Below are positions 6,381 through 14,095 of a DNA stretch of 35,681 bases, piece after piece. Both the position numbers and the translations under genes were made by a program. The notes beneath the pieces are model-generated. The model was not told the origin of the DNA, ran no database searches, and saw only the letters and a list, made by a program, of their open reading frames with translations. The DNA is from a virus, in the IMG/VR virus record IMGVR_UViG_3300024177_000012, positions 1 to 35,681 of that record; one strand, written 5' to 3'. Every line of letters starts with the position of its first letter. Positions within the stretch are counted from its first letter, which is position 1.

Positions 6381-6773
6381 GTGAGAATATTCAAACCCAA
6401 ACGCCATCGATCACACGCCGAGCGGCACAGCAAGCGAAACCGCCGGCAAGCAGCGCAACCAACTCAAGAGATCAACTGGAGTCAGCAAATACGGAAGGCA
6501 AAACGCCAGCTCGCGGAAGCTGTGCGGATAAACGCATTGCCGAAGGCCCAACGCGATAGCGTGCGGATCGATCACCCGATGTATTACAGAACGGACCTGC
6601 TGCCAACACAGAAGGCCCAGGTTGAACGATTGAAGGAACAACGGCTGTCAGTGCTCGGAAACAAGCAAGCAAGCCCACAATCAACCGATGACCAGTTACG
6701 GCGCACAGAACAGTGCGCGGACGATGCCAAGCAGTCAACGGGCGGATATAACCGCTCCACGCTAGAAGCGTAG
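6381..6773 (+). CDS. Uncertain basic hypothetical protein
   Basis: A possible 130-aa protein from a GTG with GAGG 4 nt upstream. The N-terminal 40 residues are very basic (KPKRHRSHAERHSKRNRR), followed by an amphipathic helix rich in Lys and Gln (INWSQQIRKAKRQLAEAV), an aromatic turn (PMYYRTDLLP) and a second helix. This resembles a DNA-binding protein, but no family is recognised. Doubts: weak start, no close neighbours, two other frames also open, and repetitive intergenic sequence follows. Comparison with related phages would decide it. Confidence 0.42.
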   Translation: MRIFKPKRHRSHAERHSKRNRRQAAQPTQEINWSQQIRKAKRQLAEAVRINALPKAQRDSVRIDHPMYYRTDLLPTQKAQVERLKEQRLSVLGNKQASPQSTDDQLRRTEQCADDAKQSTGGYNRSTLEA

Positions 6774-6875
6774 GCGTCGATATAAAGGTAAATTGAGGCT
6801 GCTGAACAAGATGCAAGACATAACCTCCGCCAATGAGGGGTAGGGGAGTGTATTCCTTCCAGCAGTTCCAGAGCA

Positions 6876-6948
6876 GAGCGTACGCGGAGCGATTCTTCCG
6901 AGCGTAGCGAGTTAGTCAGTGAATCCAGACCGAAGGCTGAGCGTAGCG
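6876..6948 (+). repeat. Short GAGCGTAGCG repeats
   Basis: GAGCGTAGCG is exact at 6900-6909 and 6939-6948, with a variant GAGCGTACGCG at 6876-6886 and further GAGCG copies. They lie in a 230-base stretch (6774-7002) without a supported gene, upstream of a promoter. Such GAGCG-rich strings also occur as generic spacer sequence in bacterial genomes, so function is uncertain. Confidence 0.4.
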
Positions 6949-6961
6949 GATTATCAAATAG

Positions 6962-6993
6962 TTGACGCTGCTCTATCCTGCTTATGTTAGTAT
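6962..6993 (+). promoter_or_regulatory. Candidate promoter for the HTH gene
   Basis: TTGACG at 6962-6967 and extended -10 TGTTAGTAT at 6985-6993 lie just before the ATG at 7003. The 20-bp spacing is too long for a consensus promoter, so the extended -10 would have to act largely alone. The transcript would be nearly leaderless. Confidence 0.4.
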
Positions 6994-7002
6994 TGTTCCA
7001 TT

Positions 7003-7422
7003 ATGGGACGTACTAAGAATCCACGCACCGCTGCCGCTGTCCTAGCCCACAAACTAGCTGGAACTCCTCGCCATGCAATAGCCGCCGCATTAAATGTCTC
7101 CGAACAGACAGTCACCCGCTATTCAAATGAAGCCCTCGCTGAACTCGATCAAGGCTCATGGCTAGAGTTTCAGAGGTCCTTGGACGTAAGCGTGCCGAAT
7201 GATCGCATCATAGACACACTGGACCGCAATATGGTGCAGACTGATCACCTGCCTACCAGCCAGAACGCAGTAATGCTCGCAGTGAAGCTGAAATACGGCA
7301 AGTTCATGCAGGATCAGGAGCCTAGCAGGGCAGCTAGTGTACCGCTGTTCTCTCTGCCTGCTGGGAGCAAGGTAGCGATACAGGTCGGGCCTGCGGTGCC
7401 AGCACGCAAGGATAGCGAGTAA
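7003..7422 (+). CDS. Helix-turn-helix protein, possible small terminase subunit or regulator
   Basis: The 139-aa protein opens MGRTKNPRTAAAVLAHKL and has a clear helix-turn-helix at residues 22-45 (AIAAALNVSEQTVTRYSNEAL), the pattern in which a recognition helix follows the VSEQTV turn. The rest is helical with a Pro/Ala-rich end. Many small terminase subunits have exactly this N-terminal HTH plus central helices, but the large terminase is 3.5 kb away, so a transcriptional regulator is equally possible. No ribosome site is obvious, consistent with a near-leaderless mRNA from the promoter at 6962-6993. It is transcribed alone and followed by a long intergenic region. Confidence 0.65.
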   Translation: MGRTKNPRTAAAVLAHKLAGTPRHAIAAALNVSEQTVTRYSNEALAELDQGSWLEFQRSLDVSVPNDRIIDTLDRNMVQTDHLPTSQNAVMLAVKLKYGKFMQDQEPSRAASVPLFSLPAGSKVAIQVGPAVPARKDSE

Positions 7423-7614
7423 ACATGCTGCGGCACCAATAAACATTCGGGTGCCGGGTACCCCTCCGACAGGCGTAGGCTTATAGCTGGATATGGGTAT
7501 ATCCGCTTGCACGAGCCTGTAGTAATTTTCTTCACAGGTTTTGGGATCGTGACTTTCCACCGCCATTTTGTAAGATTGTGAAAATATGGATGTTGTATAC
7601 ACTATCTTTCCATG

Positions 7615-7678
7615 CGGACAAATGTTCACTAAAAATGTGGTTGATTTGTCCGTGTCCGAAAAGGTCCGTTTAGGTCCG
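7615..7678. repeat. Inverted repeat plus 10-bp-phased GTCCG repeats
   Basis: CGGACAAAT (7615-7623) and ATTTGTCCG (7644-7652) form a perfect 9-bp inverted repeat with a 20-bp spacer. From there GTCCG recurs at 7648, 7654, 7664 and 7674; the last two copies are AGGTCCG exactly 10 bp apart, one helical turn. This is the arrangement of a cooperative protein-binding site, about 80-140 bp upstream of a promoter. Confidence 0.55.
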
Positions 7679-7753
7679 AATTTATTTCCAACTTTTCAGG
7701 GATCGTAAATTTTCCTCGCCTTTGGTGGCATCGTGTACCAGATTGGTTACTGG

Positions 7754-7782
7754 TTGCATGGATTGCATAGATGTGCTAGATT
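7754..7782 (+). promoter_or_regulatory. Rightward promoter for the middle gene block
   Basis: TTGCAT at 7754-7759, 17 bp, TAGATT at 7777-7782, with the extended -10 TG at 7774-7775. The start would be near 7789, leaving almost no leader before the ATG at 7792. Confidence 0.65.
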
Positions 7783-7791
7783 ACACCTTTA

Positions 7792-8166
7792 ATGGTGGTG
7801 ATGATGGAGAGAGCTAAAACTTTGAGGATCACGTTGTTTCCTGAGCCGTTATATCCCGGAGCTTTGTGCCCAATGCAGGAACTGAAGGCACCTGCTGGGT
7901 ACGAGTTCACGGGGGAGTATCGACTTGCGAAGTACGGCGAATGGGTTTTACAGGCCGATGGAACGGCTCTTCGAGTGGTTTGCAATACAGACAATCAGTA
8001 CTTCATCCTGCGGAAGTTGGAGAGCGCGAGGGAGCGGCGGGCGAGGTTGATGCAGCAATTGTTTCACGAATTTTATCGTCGAGTTAATATTACGGATTCC
8101 GCGACTCCGTGGATAGAGAGAACTGAGCTCATCTTCGCGGAGAACCCGGATGAGGTGAAGGGATGA
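7792..8166 (+). CDS. Hypothetical protein, first gene of middle block
   Basis: A 124-aa protein with a beta-rich first half (EYRLAKYGEWVLQADG, then a strand NQYFILRKL) and a helical, basic second half (ARERRARLMQQLFHEFYRR). No family is recognised. Three in-frame ATGs (7792, 7801, 7804) compete. Because the promoter puts the transcript start at about 7789, the later ones, with GGTGG just upstream, may be the true start. It is coupled to the next gene by an ATGA overlap. Confidence 0.6.
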   Translation: MVVMMERAKTLRITLFPEPLYPGALCPMQELKAPAGYEFTGEYRLAKYGEWVLQADGTALRVVCNTDNQYFILRKLESARERRARLMQQLFHEFYRRVNITDSATPWIERTELIFAENPDEVKG

Positions 8167-8471
8167 CACCAGATCAGTTCGATGCGGCGAGTCCAGAGGA
8201 GCGGAACGAGGCTATTGCGCTGGCGCTGGGGTGGAGTCACAGAGAAATCGGTATTGGCGTGCTCCCCGACTGGCAGGGCGATGATGGGCTTGCATTCAAG
8301 GAACTGTGGCCGGAGATTATAGCTATGCGTGACTCCGCATTCATTACATTTGCCTGCCGTCAACCGTACACTCCAAAGGAAAAGATTGTTGATGCGAGAG
8401 GAATATTTTCTGGAGACACATGGGCTCACGCGATCTGCAAGGCGTTTCTCGCGCTGAAGAAGCGGACGTGA
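8163..8471 (+). CDS. Small phage protein, possible ABA-sandwich fold
   Basis: A 102-aa protein whose features fit small phage proteins with an alpha-beta-alpha sandwich: an N-terminal helix (ERNEAIALALGW), a central acidic GDDGLAF, a Trp/Pro-rich turn, and a C-terminal HAICKAFLALKK helix. The pattern W....P..W....GxxWxxAIcxAFLAL is frequent in phage accessory genes of unknown function. It begins by ATGA overlap and is closely followed by a zinc-ribbon gene. Confidence 0.65.
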   Translation: MTPDQFDAASPEERNEAIALALGWSHREIGIGVLPDWQGDDGLAFKELWPEIIAMRDSAFITFACRQPYTPKEKIVDARGIFSGDTWAHAICKAFLALKKRT

Positions 8472-8475
8472 AGGG

Positions 8476-8643
8476 ATGACGGTATACATCTGCGTCCATT
8501 GCGGGATTATGCGTGACCAAATTCCTCAAAATGGGTGTTCGTGTTATCGGAATATGCGCTTTAAGGTTGAGGATCGCGCCGATCCGTCACACTGGAGAGT
8601 CGTGGAGTTGGAAGTTAAGGAAACCAATGCACATCAGGGTTAA
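8476..8643 (+). CDS. Zinc-binding miniprotein (55 aa)
   Basis: Too short for usual callers. The frame reads MTVYICVHCGIMRDQ, then a CSC motif and a charged beta-helix end (RVVELEVKETNAHQG). CVHC plus CSC spaced by about 14 residues makes a plausible zinc ribbon. AGGG lies a few bases before the ATG, 5 bases after the previous stop. The start of the ribbon-helix-helix gene lies inside its last 17 nt, so the pair is probably coupled. Confidence 0.6.
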   Translation: MTVYICVHCGIMRDQIPQNGCSCYRNMRFKVEDRADPSHWRVVELEVKETNAHQG

Positions 8644-9190
8644 GGTTCCGCAGGAGTTGCACCGCGATCTCAAGGCTGAGGCGGCACGCAAGGGAATGAC
8701 CCTTGAGAAGTTCGTAGTTGACCGCCTGATTGGAGATTGGACCGAGCGGCTATCGCAGGAGAGGGGAGTGATGTCAAATGGTGTTGATCCAGGAACAAAA
8801 TCGAGGGACCGCACAAAACGCGATTCTGTAACCGGGGAGCACCGAGCGGTTGAAACGAGTGCTATAGCGGGTTGCCCGAAGTGCGGGAATGCAAAAGTTA
8901 GACCCATCGGACGAGTGGATCGCAAATGGACCTGCGTTTGTGGGGAGGTTTACGCAGACGCTCCGAGCGGTAACGAGACTGCGGCGGCGTCGACGCCAAT
9001 AATACCTAATTGGCCGATGGTTCTTAATGCCAAAGTTGCCCAAAACGAGCGACTCGCCCGCATCGCGGAGGGCTGGAACATGGACTCGCGGGACTGTACA
9101 GAGTGCGGTAAGGAGAGTGGGAAGTTGCACACCCTGAAATGCGAGGCGGGACTTCGGCTTGCTATAGCGGCCAGGGAGAAGATGAAATGA
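8627..9190 (+). CDS. Ribbon-helix-helix protein fused to two zinc-binding motifs
   Basis: The first 45 residues (MHIRVKVPQELHRDLKAEAA, then GMTLEKFVVDRLI) match the ribbon-helix-helix DNA-binding fold: one beta strand with alternating side chains, then two helices. A linker leads to a zinc motif with C83, C86, C103 and C105, and a second with C157, C160 and C172. Such a protein would dimerise to bind an operator, with the zinc parts for extra contacts. The ATG at 8627 is chosen because AAGGA lies 6 nt upstream and because the longer frame from 8513 lies wholly within the previous gene. It could be a phage regulator of the middle operon. 187 aa, longer than a typical RHH repressor. Confidence 0.7.
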   Translation: MHIRVKVPQELHRDLKAEAARKGMTLEKFVVDRLIGDWTERLSQERGVMSNGVDPGTKSRDRTKRDSVTGEHRAVETSAIAGCPKCGNAKVRPIGRVDRKWTCVCGEVYADAPSGNETAAASTPIIPNWPMVLNAKVAQNERLARIAEGWNMDSRDCTECGKESGKLHTLKCEAGLRLAIAAREKMK

Positions 9191-9531
9191 TGCTCTCCCA
9201 AAACGCATTTGAAGAACTCAGGAAAAAATTTATACTCCCGTGGAAAATCCGCGAACGGAAAGGAAAGTATTATGGAACATGGATAGAGGATTCAGATGGG
9301 AATTCGATCTGTTGGTTCTGGGATCATCATACAAGAAATAATTCAGAACCAAAGCCATCTATCAGAGAAATTGCCTATTTTGGTCCCGGTTATACCGAAG
9401 AAGCATGGGCTGAATATTGCTGCGATTCCCATTGGGAATGTTCAGAAGATTATCAGGAAGCGATAGATTTTTTGGAATTGATTGAAATGCACATCAAGCA
9501 CACCGAATCTAATTTTCTATGGAATGGATAG
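9187..9531 (+). CDS. Hypothetical acidic, aromatic-rich protein
   Basis: A 114-aa protein rich in Trp, Tyr and acidic residues (SICWFWDHH; EEAWAEYCCDSHWECSEDY). The composition resembles small anti-host or DNA-mimic proteins, but that is only suggested by charge. ATGATG at the start overlaps the preceding stop; the first ATG is used. The codons are more AT-rich than those of the neighbours. No family recognised. Confidence 0.6.
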   Translation: MMLSQNAFEELRKKFILPWKIRERKGKYYGTWIEDSDGNSICWFWDHHTRNNSEPKPSIREIAYFGPGYTEEAWAEYCCDSHWECSEDYQEAIDFLELIEMHIKHTESNFLWNG

Positions 9532-9535
9532 ACAA

Positions 9536-9700
9536 ATGTCCAAGGATAAGGGCCAGCCCAAGCTCGGCAACTTGCAGGTGCGCTCCACCTATGGGACAGT
9601 TCCAGCCAAGCGCATCCTGTGCGTGAAGTGCGGTCGGCCATCGACGGGAAGAAAGTGCAGCATTTGTATTCATGGGGAGCATGATTCGGAAAGTTCTTGA
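9536..9700 (+). CDS. Zinc-ribbon miniprotein (54 aa)
   Basis: The protein begins MSKDKGQPKLGN and carries CVKCG and, after ten residues, CSIC with a His, giving a CxxC-x10-CxxC zinc knuckle near its C-terminus. An in-frame ATG at 9524 inside the previous gene is an alternative start; neither has a strong ribosome site. It is followed by 82 bases without a gene that contain a possible promoter. Confidence 0.55.
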   Translation: MSKDKGQPKLGNLQVRSTYGTVPAKRILCVKCGRPSTGRKCSICIHGEHDSESS

Positions 9701-9725
9701 CCTTTAAGCGGAAAAGGTTTAGAAC

Positions 9726-9756
9726 TTGAACGTTACGGAACTGTTCACCGTATAAA
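9726..9756 (+). promoter_or_regulatory. Weak candidate promoter before the packaging block
   Basis: TTGAAC at 9726-9731 and TATAAA at 9751-9756, 19 bp apart. Both hexamers are good but the spacing is long. It lies in the only non-coding gap shortly before the packaging genes, so it may be where late transcription begins or is boosted. Confidence 0.35.
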
Positions 9757-9782
9757 GAGCAGCGTTCGATTTGTAGCCAGTC

Positions 9783-10004
9783 TTGTCTCAAAAAAGCATC
9801 GTTCAAATACATCCTTCCGGGCGCGAAACCCACATCACAGCAGTAGAAGCCCTATCTCTCATCAAAAGCGGAAATTATTGTTTTGCGGGTCGCCGCGACG
9901 GTAAACAGGTCGTTACCCCTGCCGGAATTCATCGTGTTGTTCTGTGGAATGGATCAAGCCGCGATAAAAATGCCATGCATGGACCGGGCGAAGTGAGGAG
10001 TTGA
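9783..10004 (+). CDS. Small hypothetical protein (TTG start)
   Basis: A 73-aa protein with a strand-helix-strand opening (IVQIHPSGRETHITAVEALSLI) and a basic centre. TTG is the only start that keeps the N-terminal strand; there is no clear ribosome site. Its stop overlaps the next ATG (TTGATG context). No family recognised. Confidence 0.5.
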   Translation: MSQKSIVQIHPSGRETHITAVEALSLIKSGNYCFAGRRDGKQVVTPAGIHRVVLWNGSSRDKNAMHGPGEVRS

Positions 10005-10213
10005 TGCTGGAAGAGAGAACCTTGGTGCGTAATGAACCTTTTCGGGGATGGTATCTCGATGAGGTTGATGAGTGGAATTCGCTTTGGTTTGAGGATTCAA
10101 AATACCAACTAGCTTCGGAAGGCGCACATCTGCGAAGAAAGGCAGTTGCTATACTAGACAGAATAAGAGCACGGATTAAGGAGAACAATGAAGCAGTGGG
10201 AAGTTCATTATAA
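10004..10213 (+). CDS. Small hypothetical protein (69 aa)
   Basis: An acidic N-terminal half with several Trp residues and a basic C-terminal helix (RRKAVAILDRIRARIKENNE). GAGGAG at 9995-10000 immediately precedes TTGATG; the ATG at 10004 gives the better spacing. It overlaps the next gene by 26 nt. No family is recognised; being helical and just before the packaging genes, it could be a structural or packaging accessory. Confidence 0.55.
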   Translation: MLEERTLVRNEPFRGWYLDEVDEWNSLWFEDSKYQLASEGAHLRRKAVAILDRIRARIKENNEAVGSSL

Positions 10214-10565
10214 GCGGTTTCCGGGCGGCGTGCAGCACTCGCTCGTAGAGGCATCATCGCTTCTGAATGCCGAACTGGTTGGTAAATTGTGGTGCGAGAA
10301 AAAGACCCGCGAGGAAACCGGCGATGGCAGGCGCTATCAATTCCTGTTCGTGCGCGATCCCATTGTTGCCGATGAATCCATCCTCGGCTATGGTTCCACC
10401 GTGGAAATTGATGAGCCGGTAATCCCGAAGGCGGAACAGGTTTCTCCAGACGAGCAGCGCCGCCGCATCGAAGCGAACAAGGCTACTCAGCGCCAGGTTC
10501 CAGTACCGGAGAAGGGCATATTCCGCCAGATGGTGGATGATGCCAAACAAGCGATTGGCAACTAA
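10188..10565 (+). CDS. Hypothetical protein upstream of terminase
   Basis: A 125-aa protein with an N-terminal sheet (KQWEVHYKRFPGGVQHSLVE), a helix and a Pro-rich, basic C-terminal tail. GGAG lies 6 nt before the ATG. Its end overlaps the start of the large terminase by 29 nt. In the position often taken by a small terminase subunit, but it has no HTH and does not resemble one, so the assignment is left open. Confidence 0.6.
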   Translation: MKQWEVHYKRFPGGVQHSLVEASSLLNAELVGKLWCEKKTREETGDGRRYQFLFVRDPIVADESILGYGSTVEIDEPVIPKAEQVSPDEQRRRIEANKATQRQVPVPEKGIFRQMVDDAKQAIGN

Positions 10566-12231
10566 GGCAAGTGCCCGCAATCAGAAGCACTTCGGCACCG
10601 AAGCGCAGACCGTCAAGCTGATTGATTGGGCATCTCCCAAGCAGCAGGAAGCATTCGAGTACGGACCAGCCCCGCTATGCTGTTCTGGCGGATTCGGGGC
10701 CGCGAAGAGCTATGCTCTCTGCCTCAAGGCATTGTATCTTTCCGATACCTTCCCGCAGAATCGTGGCGTGATTGCCAGGAAAGTGAGCAAGGAACTTGAA
10801 AGAACCACAATGGCCACGTTTTTCAAAATCTGCCCTCCGTCAGCTTACGATCCTGAATTCGGGGGACGTCGTGCTGACTCCGAGAATTATCTCAGGTTGG
10901 CCCGCTCTGGTTCTGAAATTTTATGGCTCCATTTGGATGACCCGGACATCGAAGGCGTTATCCGAGGACTTGAAATTAATTGGTTCTTCATCGACCAAGC
11001 CGAAGAAATCAAGGAAGAAGTCTTCGACATCCTGAGTTCCCGCCTCGGCAGGTGGGACCAGTGCAGGGTTCCCGATGAAGTAATGATGCGGGATACCGGA
11101 TGCACCGATTTGGAGCAAGCGAGAAAGAAATGGCCGTGGAAGAATCCAATGGGCGGCATATTGCCGCCGGTATTCTCCATGATTGCCTGTAACCCCGATA
11201 CTGAGCAGCATTGGATTTGGCGCAGGTTCCATGAGGATAGCCCGGACTGGCGGGATCGTTATTCCGCGCTCGGCTACAAGATGGTCAGCATGACATCGCG
11301 GGAGAACAAGTTTCTTCCGAAGCAGAACCTCGATGAAATGCTGAGCAAGGATGCCTCGTTCGTTCGCCGGTTTGTCGATGCGGAATGGGGCATACCGGAA
11401 GGGCAGATACACGAGATCAGGCCGGAAAGCATCGTCCCCGGAACGCCGGAGATTGTGGATTATATCAAGACCCGCTGTGTTCTCCATCGTACTTTGGATC
11501 ACGGTGACGCCGCGCCGACTTGTTGTGTCTGGTGGGCGGTTGATCGAGATGGTAATGTTTTTGCTTACAGAGAGTATTACCAGCCTAATCGCCTGGTTTC
11601 AGATCATCGCAAAAACATCTCGGAACTATCCAAAGGCGAAAAGTACCAGATGCAGTTAGCCGATCCGAGCATGTTCTTTAAGACCATGCAGAAATACGGC
11701 GGGAGGTGGAGCTTTGCAGACGAATACGCAGACCGTTCCAGAACCCACGGATTTACTCCAGAGAACGCTATCGACTGGACTCCGGCGGATAACGACGAGC
11801 TTGGCACGCGAAATCTTATCAATGAACTCCTCCGACCTCAAGGTACTGGAGAACTGGATCGGGATGGAACTCCAGTCCCGCGCCTGCACCCAATCAGAAA
11901 CGAGATGGGATTGTGGCCCCGGCTATTCTTCATTGAGCGAAGCGGGGATTATCCGAACGGATGCGTCGAACTCATCCGGCAAACCAAATCCCAGCGGAGG
12001 GAGCGAATCGGAACCGAGTTAGGCAAGCCGACATTCTCCGATGAGCGCGATACCTCCATGACGGACCATGCCTATGATACTCTTCGTTATTTTATCTCAT
12101 GTCGTGTTGCGCTTCCTCAGCAGAAAGTCGTGAAGTATTCCAGCAAGTCGTTCATGGGCGTGCGCGATAATTACCTTCGCATGAAACGGCTCGGCCAGTT
12201 GCCGGGAACAGGAGTGCACGTTGGCGCGTAA
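10537..12231 (+). CDS. terL: Terminase large subunit
   Basis: The packaging motor that translocates DNA into proheads and cuts genome units. The 564-aa product has a Walker A variant SGGFGAAKS (residues 50-58) and Walker B with catalytic glutamate WFFIDQAEE (149-157), then a C-terminal RNase H-like nuclease domain with LDHGDAAPT (320-328), whose aspartates would bind metal, and DHAYDTLRYFI (510-520), which supplies the last acidic residues. ATP hydrolysis and DNA cleavage are therefore both expected. The length is normal. The first of two ATGs (10537/10540) is used and overlaps the upstream gene by 29 nt. The portal follows with an 11-nt overlap. Confidence 0.95.
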   Translation: MMPNKRLATKASARNQKHFGTEAQTVKLIDWASPKQQEAFEYGPAPLCCSGGFGAAKSYALCLKALYLSDTFPQNRGVIARKVSKELERTTMATFFKICPPSAYDPEFGGRRADSENYLRLARSGSEILWLHLDDPDIEGVIRGLEINWFFIDQAEEIKEEVFDILSSRLGRWDQCRVPDEVMMRDTGCTDLEQARKKWPWKNPMGGILPPVFSMIACNPDTEQHWIWRRFHEDSPDWRDRYSALGYKMVSMTSRENKFLPKQNLDEMLSKDASFVRRFVDAEWGIPEGQIHEIRPESIVPGTPEIVDYIKTRCVLHRTLDHGDAAPTCCVWWAVDRDGNVFAYREYYQPNRLVSDHRKNISELSKGEKYQMQLADPSMFFKTMQKYGGRWSFADEYADRSRTHGFTPENAIDWTPADNDELGTRNLINELLRPQGTGELDRDGTPVPRLHPIRNEMGLWPRLFFIERSGDYPNGCVELIRQTKSQRRERIGTELGKPTFSDERDTSMTDHAYDTLRYFISCRVALPQQKVVKYSSKSFMGVRDNYLRMKRLGQLPGTGVHVGA

Positions 12232-14095
12232 AACCGATAAAGACCGCGTGAAGGAATGGAACTCACGCATCAGCGCGGCCAATAAGATCAATGAAAAGTG
12301 GGAAGAGGAGTATCGCTGCGATGAGCTATGGAAATATTACTTGGGCCATCAATGGAAAGGCCAATATGCTCCCGGCAAGGAACCCTATACGATCAACCTT
12401 GTATTTTCTTCCATCGCCATCCAGATGCCGACGCTGCTTTTCTACCATCCCCGCGTGAATGTAAAATCGCGGCCCGCCAAATTCGATGATGACCCGCAGG
12501 GCGCGGGTATGCGTGCCCAATTACGAGAAGATACGCTGAATACATTCATCCGCAATCCCATTGTGCGCTTCAAGGAAGAGACGCAACTGGCACTGCTCGA
12601 GTCCGACTTCCGCTTCGGAGTCGTGGAGATCGGATATTCCGCCGACTTCTCCGATAATCCGAATACTCCGACGAAGCCGATCATTGATGAGGATAGCCAG
12701 CAGGAAGCCGGAACGCTGCCTGCAAAATCGAAGATCATCAAGAACGAATCGCTATTTGTGAAGCGCATTCCGGCGAAGCAGTTTCGAGTCTCCATCAATG
12801 CCAAGAACAGTCTGGAGCAGGCCGATTGGTGCGGATATTTTGAATGGATGTATCCCGCAGATATTAAGGCCAACCCGCGCTATAAAAACACATCGACTAT
12901 TAAATCCAGCGGGAAAATCAGCAATGACCTCTATGCCGCTCCTGCAACGGAAGGCGAAGAGGAAAAGGAAAAGTACCGCAACCAGTTGAAGGTATGGAAG
13001 ATTTGGGACTTGCGGGCCAAGAAGCGATATATTTTCCAGGATGGCGGCGAGAAATTCTTCCTCGAAGAGGATATGGATACCATGCGCGATGGCCGTGCCA
13101 TCCTTCCGCTCGAAGCATATAAGCAGTTTGAGCGGCTCGATGAATTCCTTCCGCTGCCTCCGGTATATAACTGGCTATCCCCGCAGAACGAATTGAATGA
13201 GACGCGGGAGATGCAGAAGATTCATCGCCAGCGGTTCCGCCGCGCCTATGAATGCACCAACGCGGTTGATGATGGAGAGCTTCGCAAGTTTGAGGAACCT
13301 GTCGATGGAAGAATCATTAAGGTTCCCTCCATTGGTTCCATTGCTCCAATTGCCGATGCCCCGCTTGGACCCGATGTTTCCGCAGCCTATCCGCTTTCCA
13401 AGGAAGATTTCAGGGAGATTTCCGGGGTGAGCGCGGAGCAGCGCGGCCTTGCGGAATCGGATACCGCTACGCAGGCTAATATCATCAATGCGAATTCACA
13501 GATACGCGAATCATTCTCCAAGGTCGGCGTGGCCGATTGGCTTGCCCGCATCGCTTATAAGATGATGCTGATTCTCGAAAAGCGGATGTCGCTTCCATTT
13601 TGGGTAAAGCTCAATGCCGATCAGTACGAGCAGAATTATCAGGCAGATATTGTGGAGACTGGAAATACCTGGAAGAAAATCACCACGGAGGATTTGGGCG
13701 ATTCGATGAATTATGATGTCTCCGTGGATGTCGATTCATTGAGTCCATCTACCGATGCAGGCGAGCGGCAATCGTGGACGCAGGTGCTCATGGTGCTGGC
13801 GAATCCGCAGATTCTTCCGGTACTTCTGGCCTCCGACCTCATACTTCGCAAGACGCTTTCCTATTATGGAATCAAGAACGAAAAGGAAATCGAGGCATTA
13901 AAAGAATTGGGCATGACACTGCTCAAGCAGATGGCCGCTGCCGCCGCACAGCAGATGCAGATGCAGCAGCAGGCAATGGCAATTAAACATCCGGTTGGCG
14001 CAATCGCTCAAGGTGCCGGTCCCGGCCCGACTCCCGGCATGGGAGATATTCAAGGGCAAATTGCCATGCAACCACAAGGGAATCCACTGCAATGA
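12221..14095 (+). CDS. Portal protein
   Basis: The 624-aa protein forms the dodecameric channel at the packaging vertex. Support is its size, its position right after the terminase and before the scaffold and capsid genes, the N-terminal region CDELWKYYLGHQW with INLVFSSIAIQMPTLLFYHP, and the long central helices. The C-terminus is rich in Gln, Met and Pro (residues 570-624), resembling the barrel-and-tail region of podovirus portals. TTG is the start, with GGAG 7 nt upstream. No internal protease or lysozyme domain is seen. Family name not certain; role confident. Confidence 0.88.
   Translation: MARKTDKDRVKEWNSRISAANKINEKWEEEYRCDELWKYYLGHQWKGQYAPGKEPYTINLVFSSIAIQMPTLLFYHPRVNVKSRPAKFDDDPQGAGMRAQLREDTLNTFIRNPIVRFKEETQLALLESDFRFGVVEIGYSADFSDNPNTPTKPIIDEDSQQEAGTLPAKSKIIKNESLFVKRIPAKQFRVSINAKNSLEQADWCGYFEWMYPADIKANPRYKNTSTIKSSGKISNDLYAAPATEGEEEKEKYRNQLKVWKIWDLRAKKRYIFQDGGEKFFLEEDMDTMRDGRAILPLEAYKQFERLDEFLPLPPVYNWLSPQNELNETREMQKIHRQRFRRAYECTNAVDDGELRKFEEPVDGRIIKVPSIGSIAPIADAPLGPDVSAAYPLSKEDFREISGVSAEQRGLAESDTATQANIINANSQIRESFSKVGVADWLARIAYKMMLILEKRMSLPFWVKLNADQYEQNYQADIVETGNTWKKITTEDLGDSMNYDVSVDVDSLSPSTDAGERQSWTQVLMVLANPQILPVLLASDLILRKTLSYYGIKNEKEIEALKELGMTLLKQMAAAAAQQMQMQQQAMAIKHPVGAIAQGAGPGPTPGMGDIQGQIAMQPQGNPLQ

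Larger units (their letters stand above)
7423..7791. other. Non-coding control region with dyads and phased repeats
   Basis: About 370 bases without a supported gene. It holds the CGGACAAAT/ATTTGTCCG inverted repeat (7615-7652), four GTCCG copies (7648-7678), an AT-rich stretch and a near-consensus promoter (7754-7782). A minus-strand frame (7629 to 7162) has plausible composition in its first part but runs antisense through the HTH gene and is not called. Confidence 0.55.

Noticed and set aside
6242-6559. Frame opening with MNKYTYIKNK
   Set aside because: No ribosome site, Ala/Arg/Ser-biased later part, and a better frame overlaps from 6381.
7162-7629. Long minus-strand frame with plausible first 65 residues
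   Set aside because: It runs antisense through the HTH gene, which has a clear motif, and has no ribosome site.
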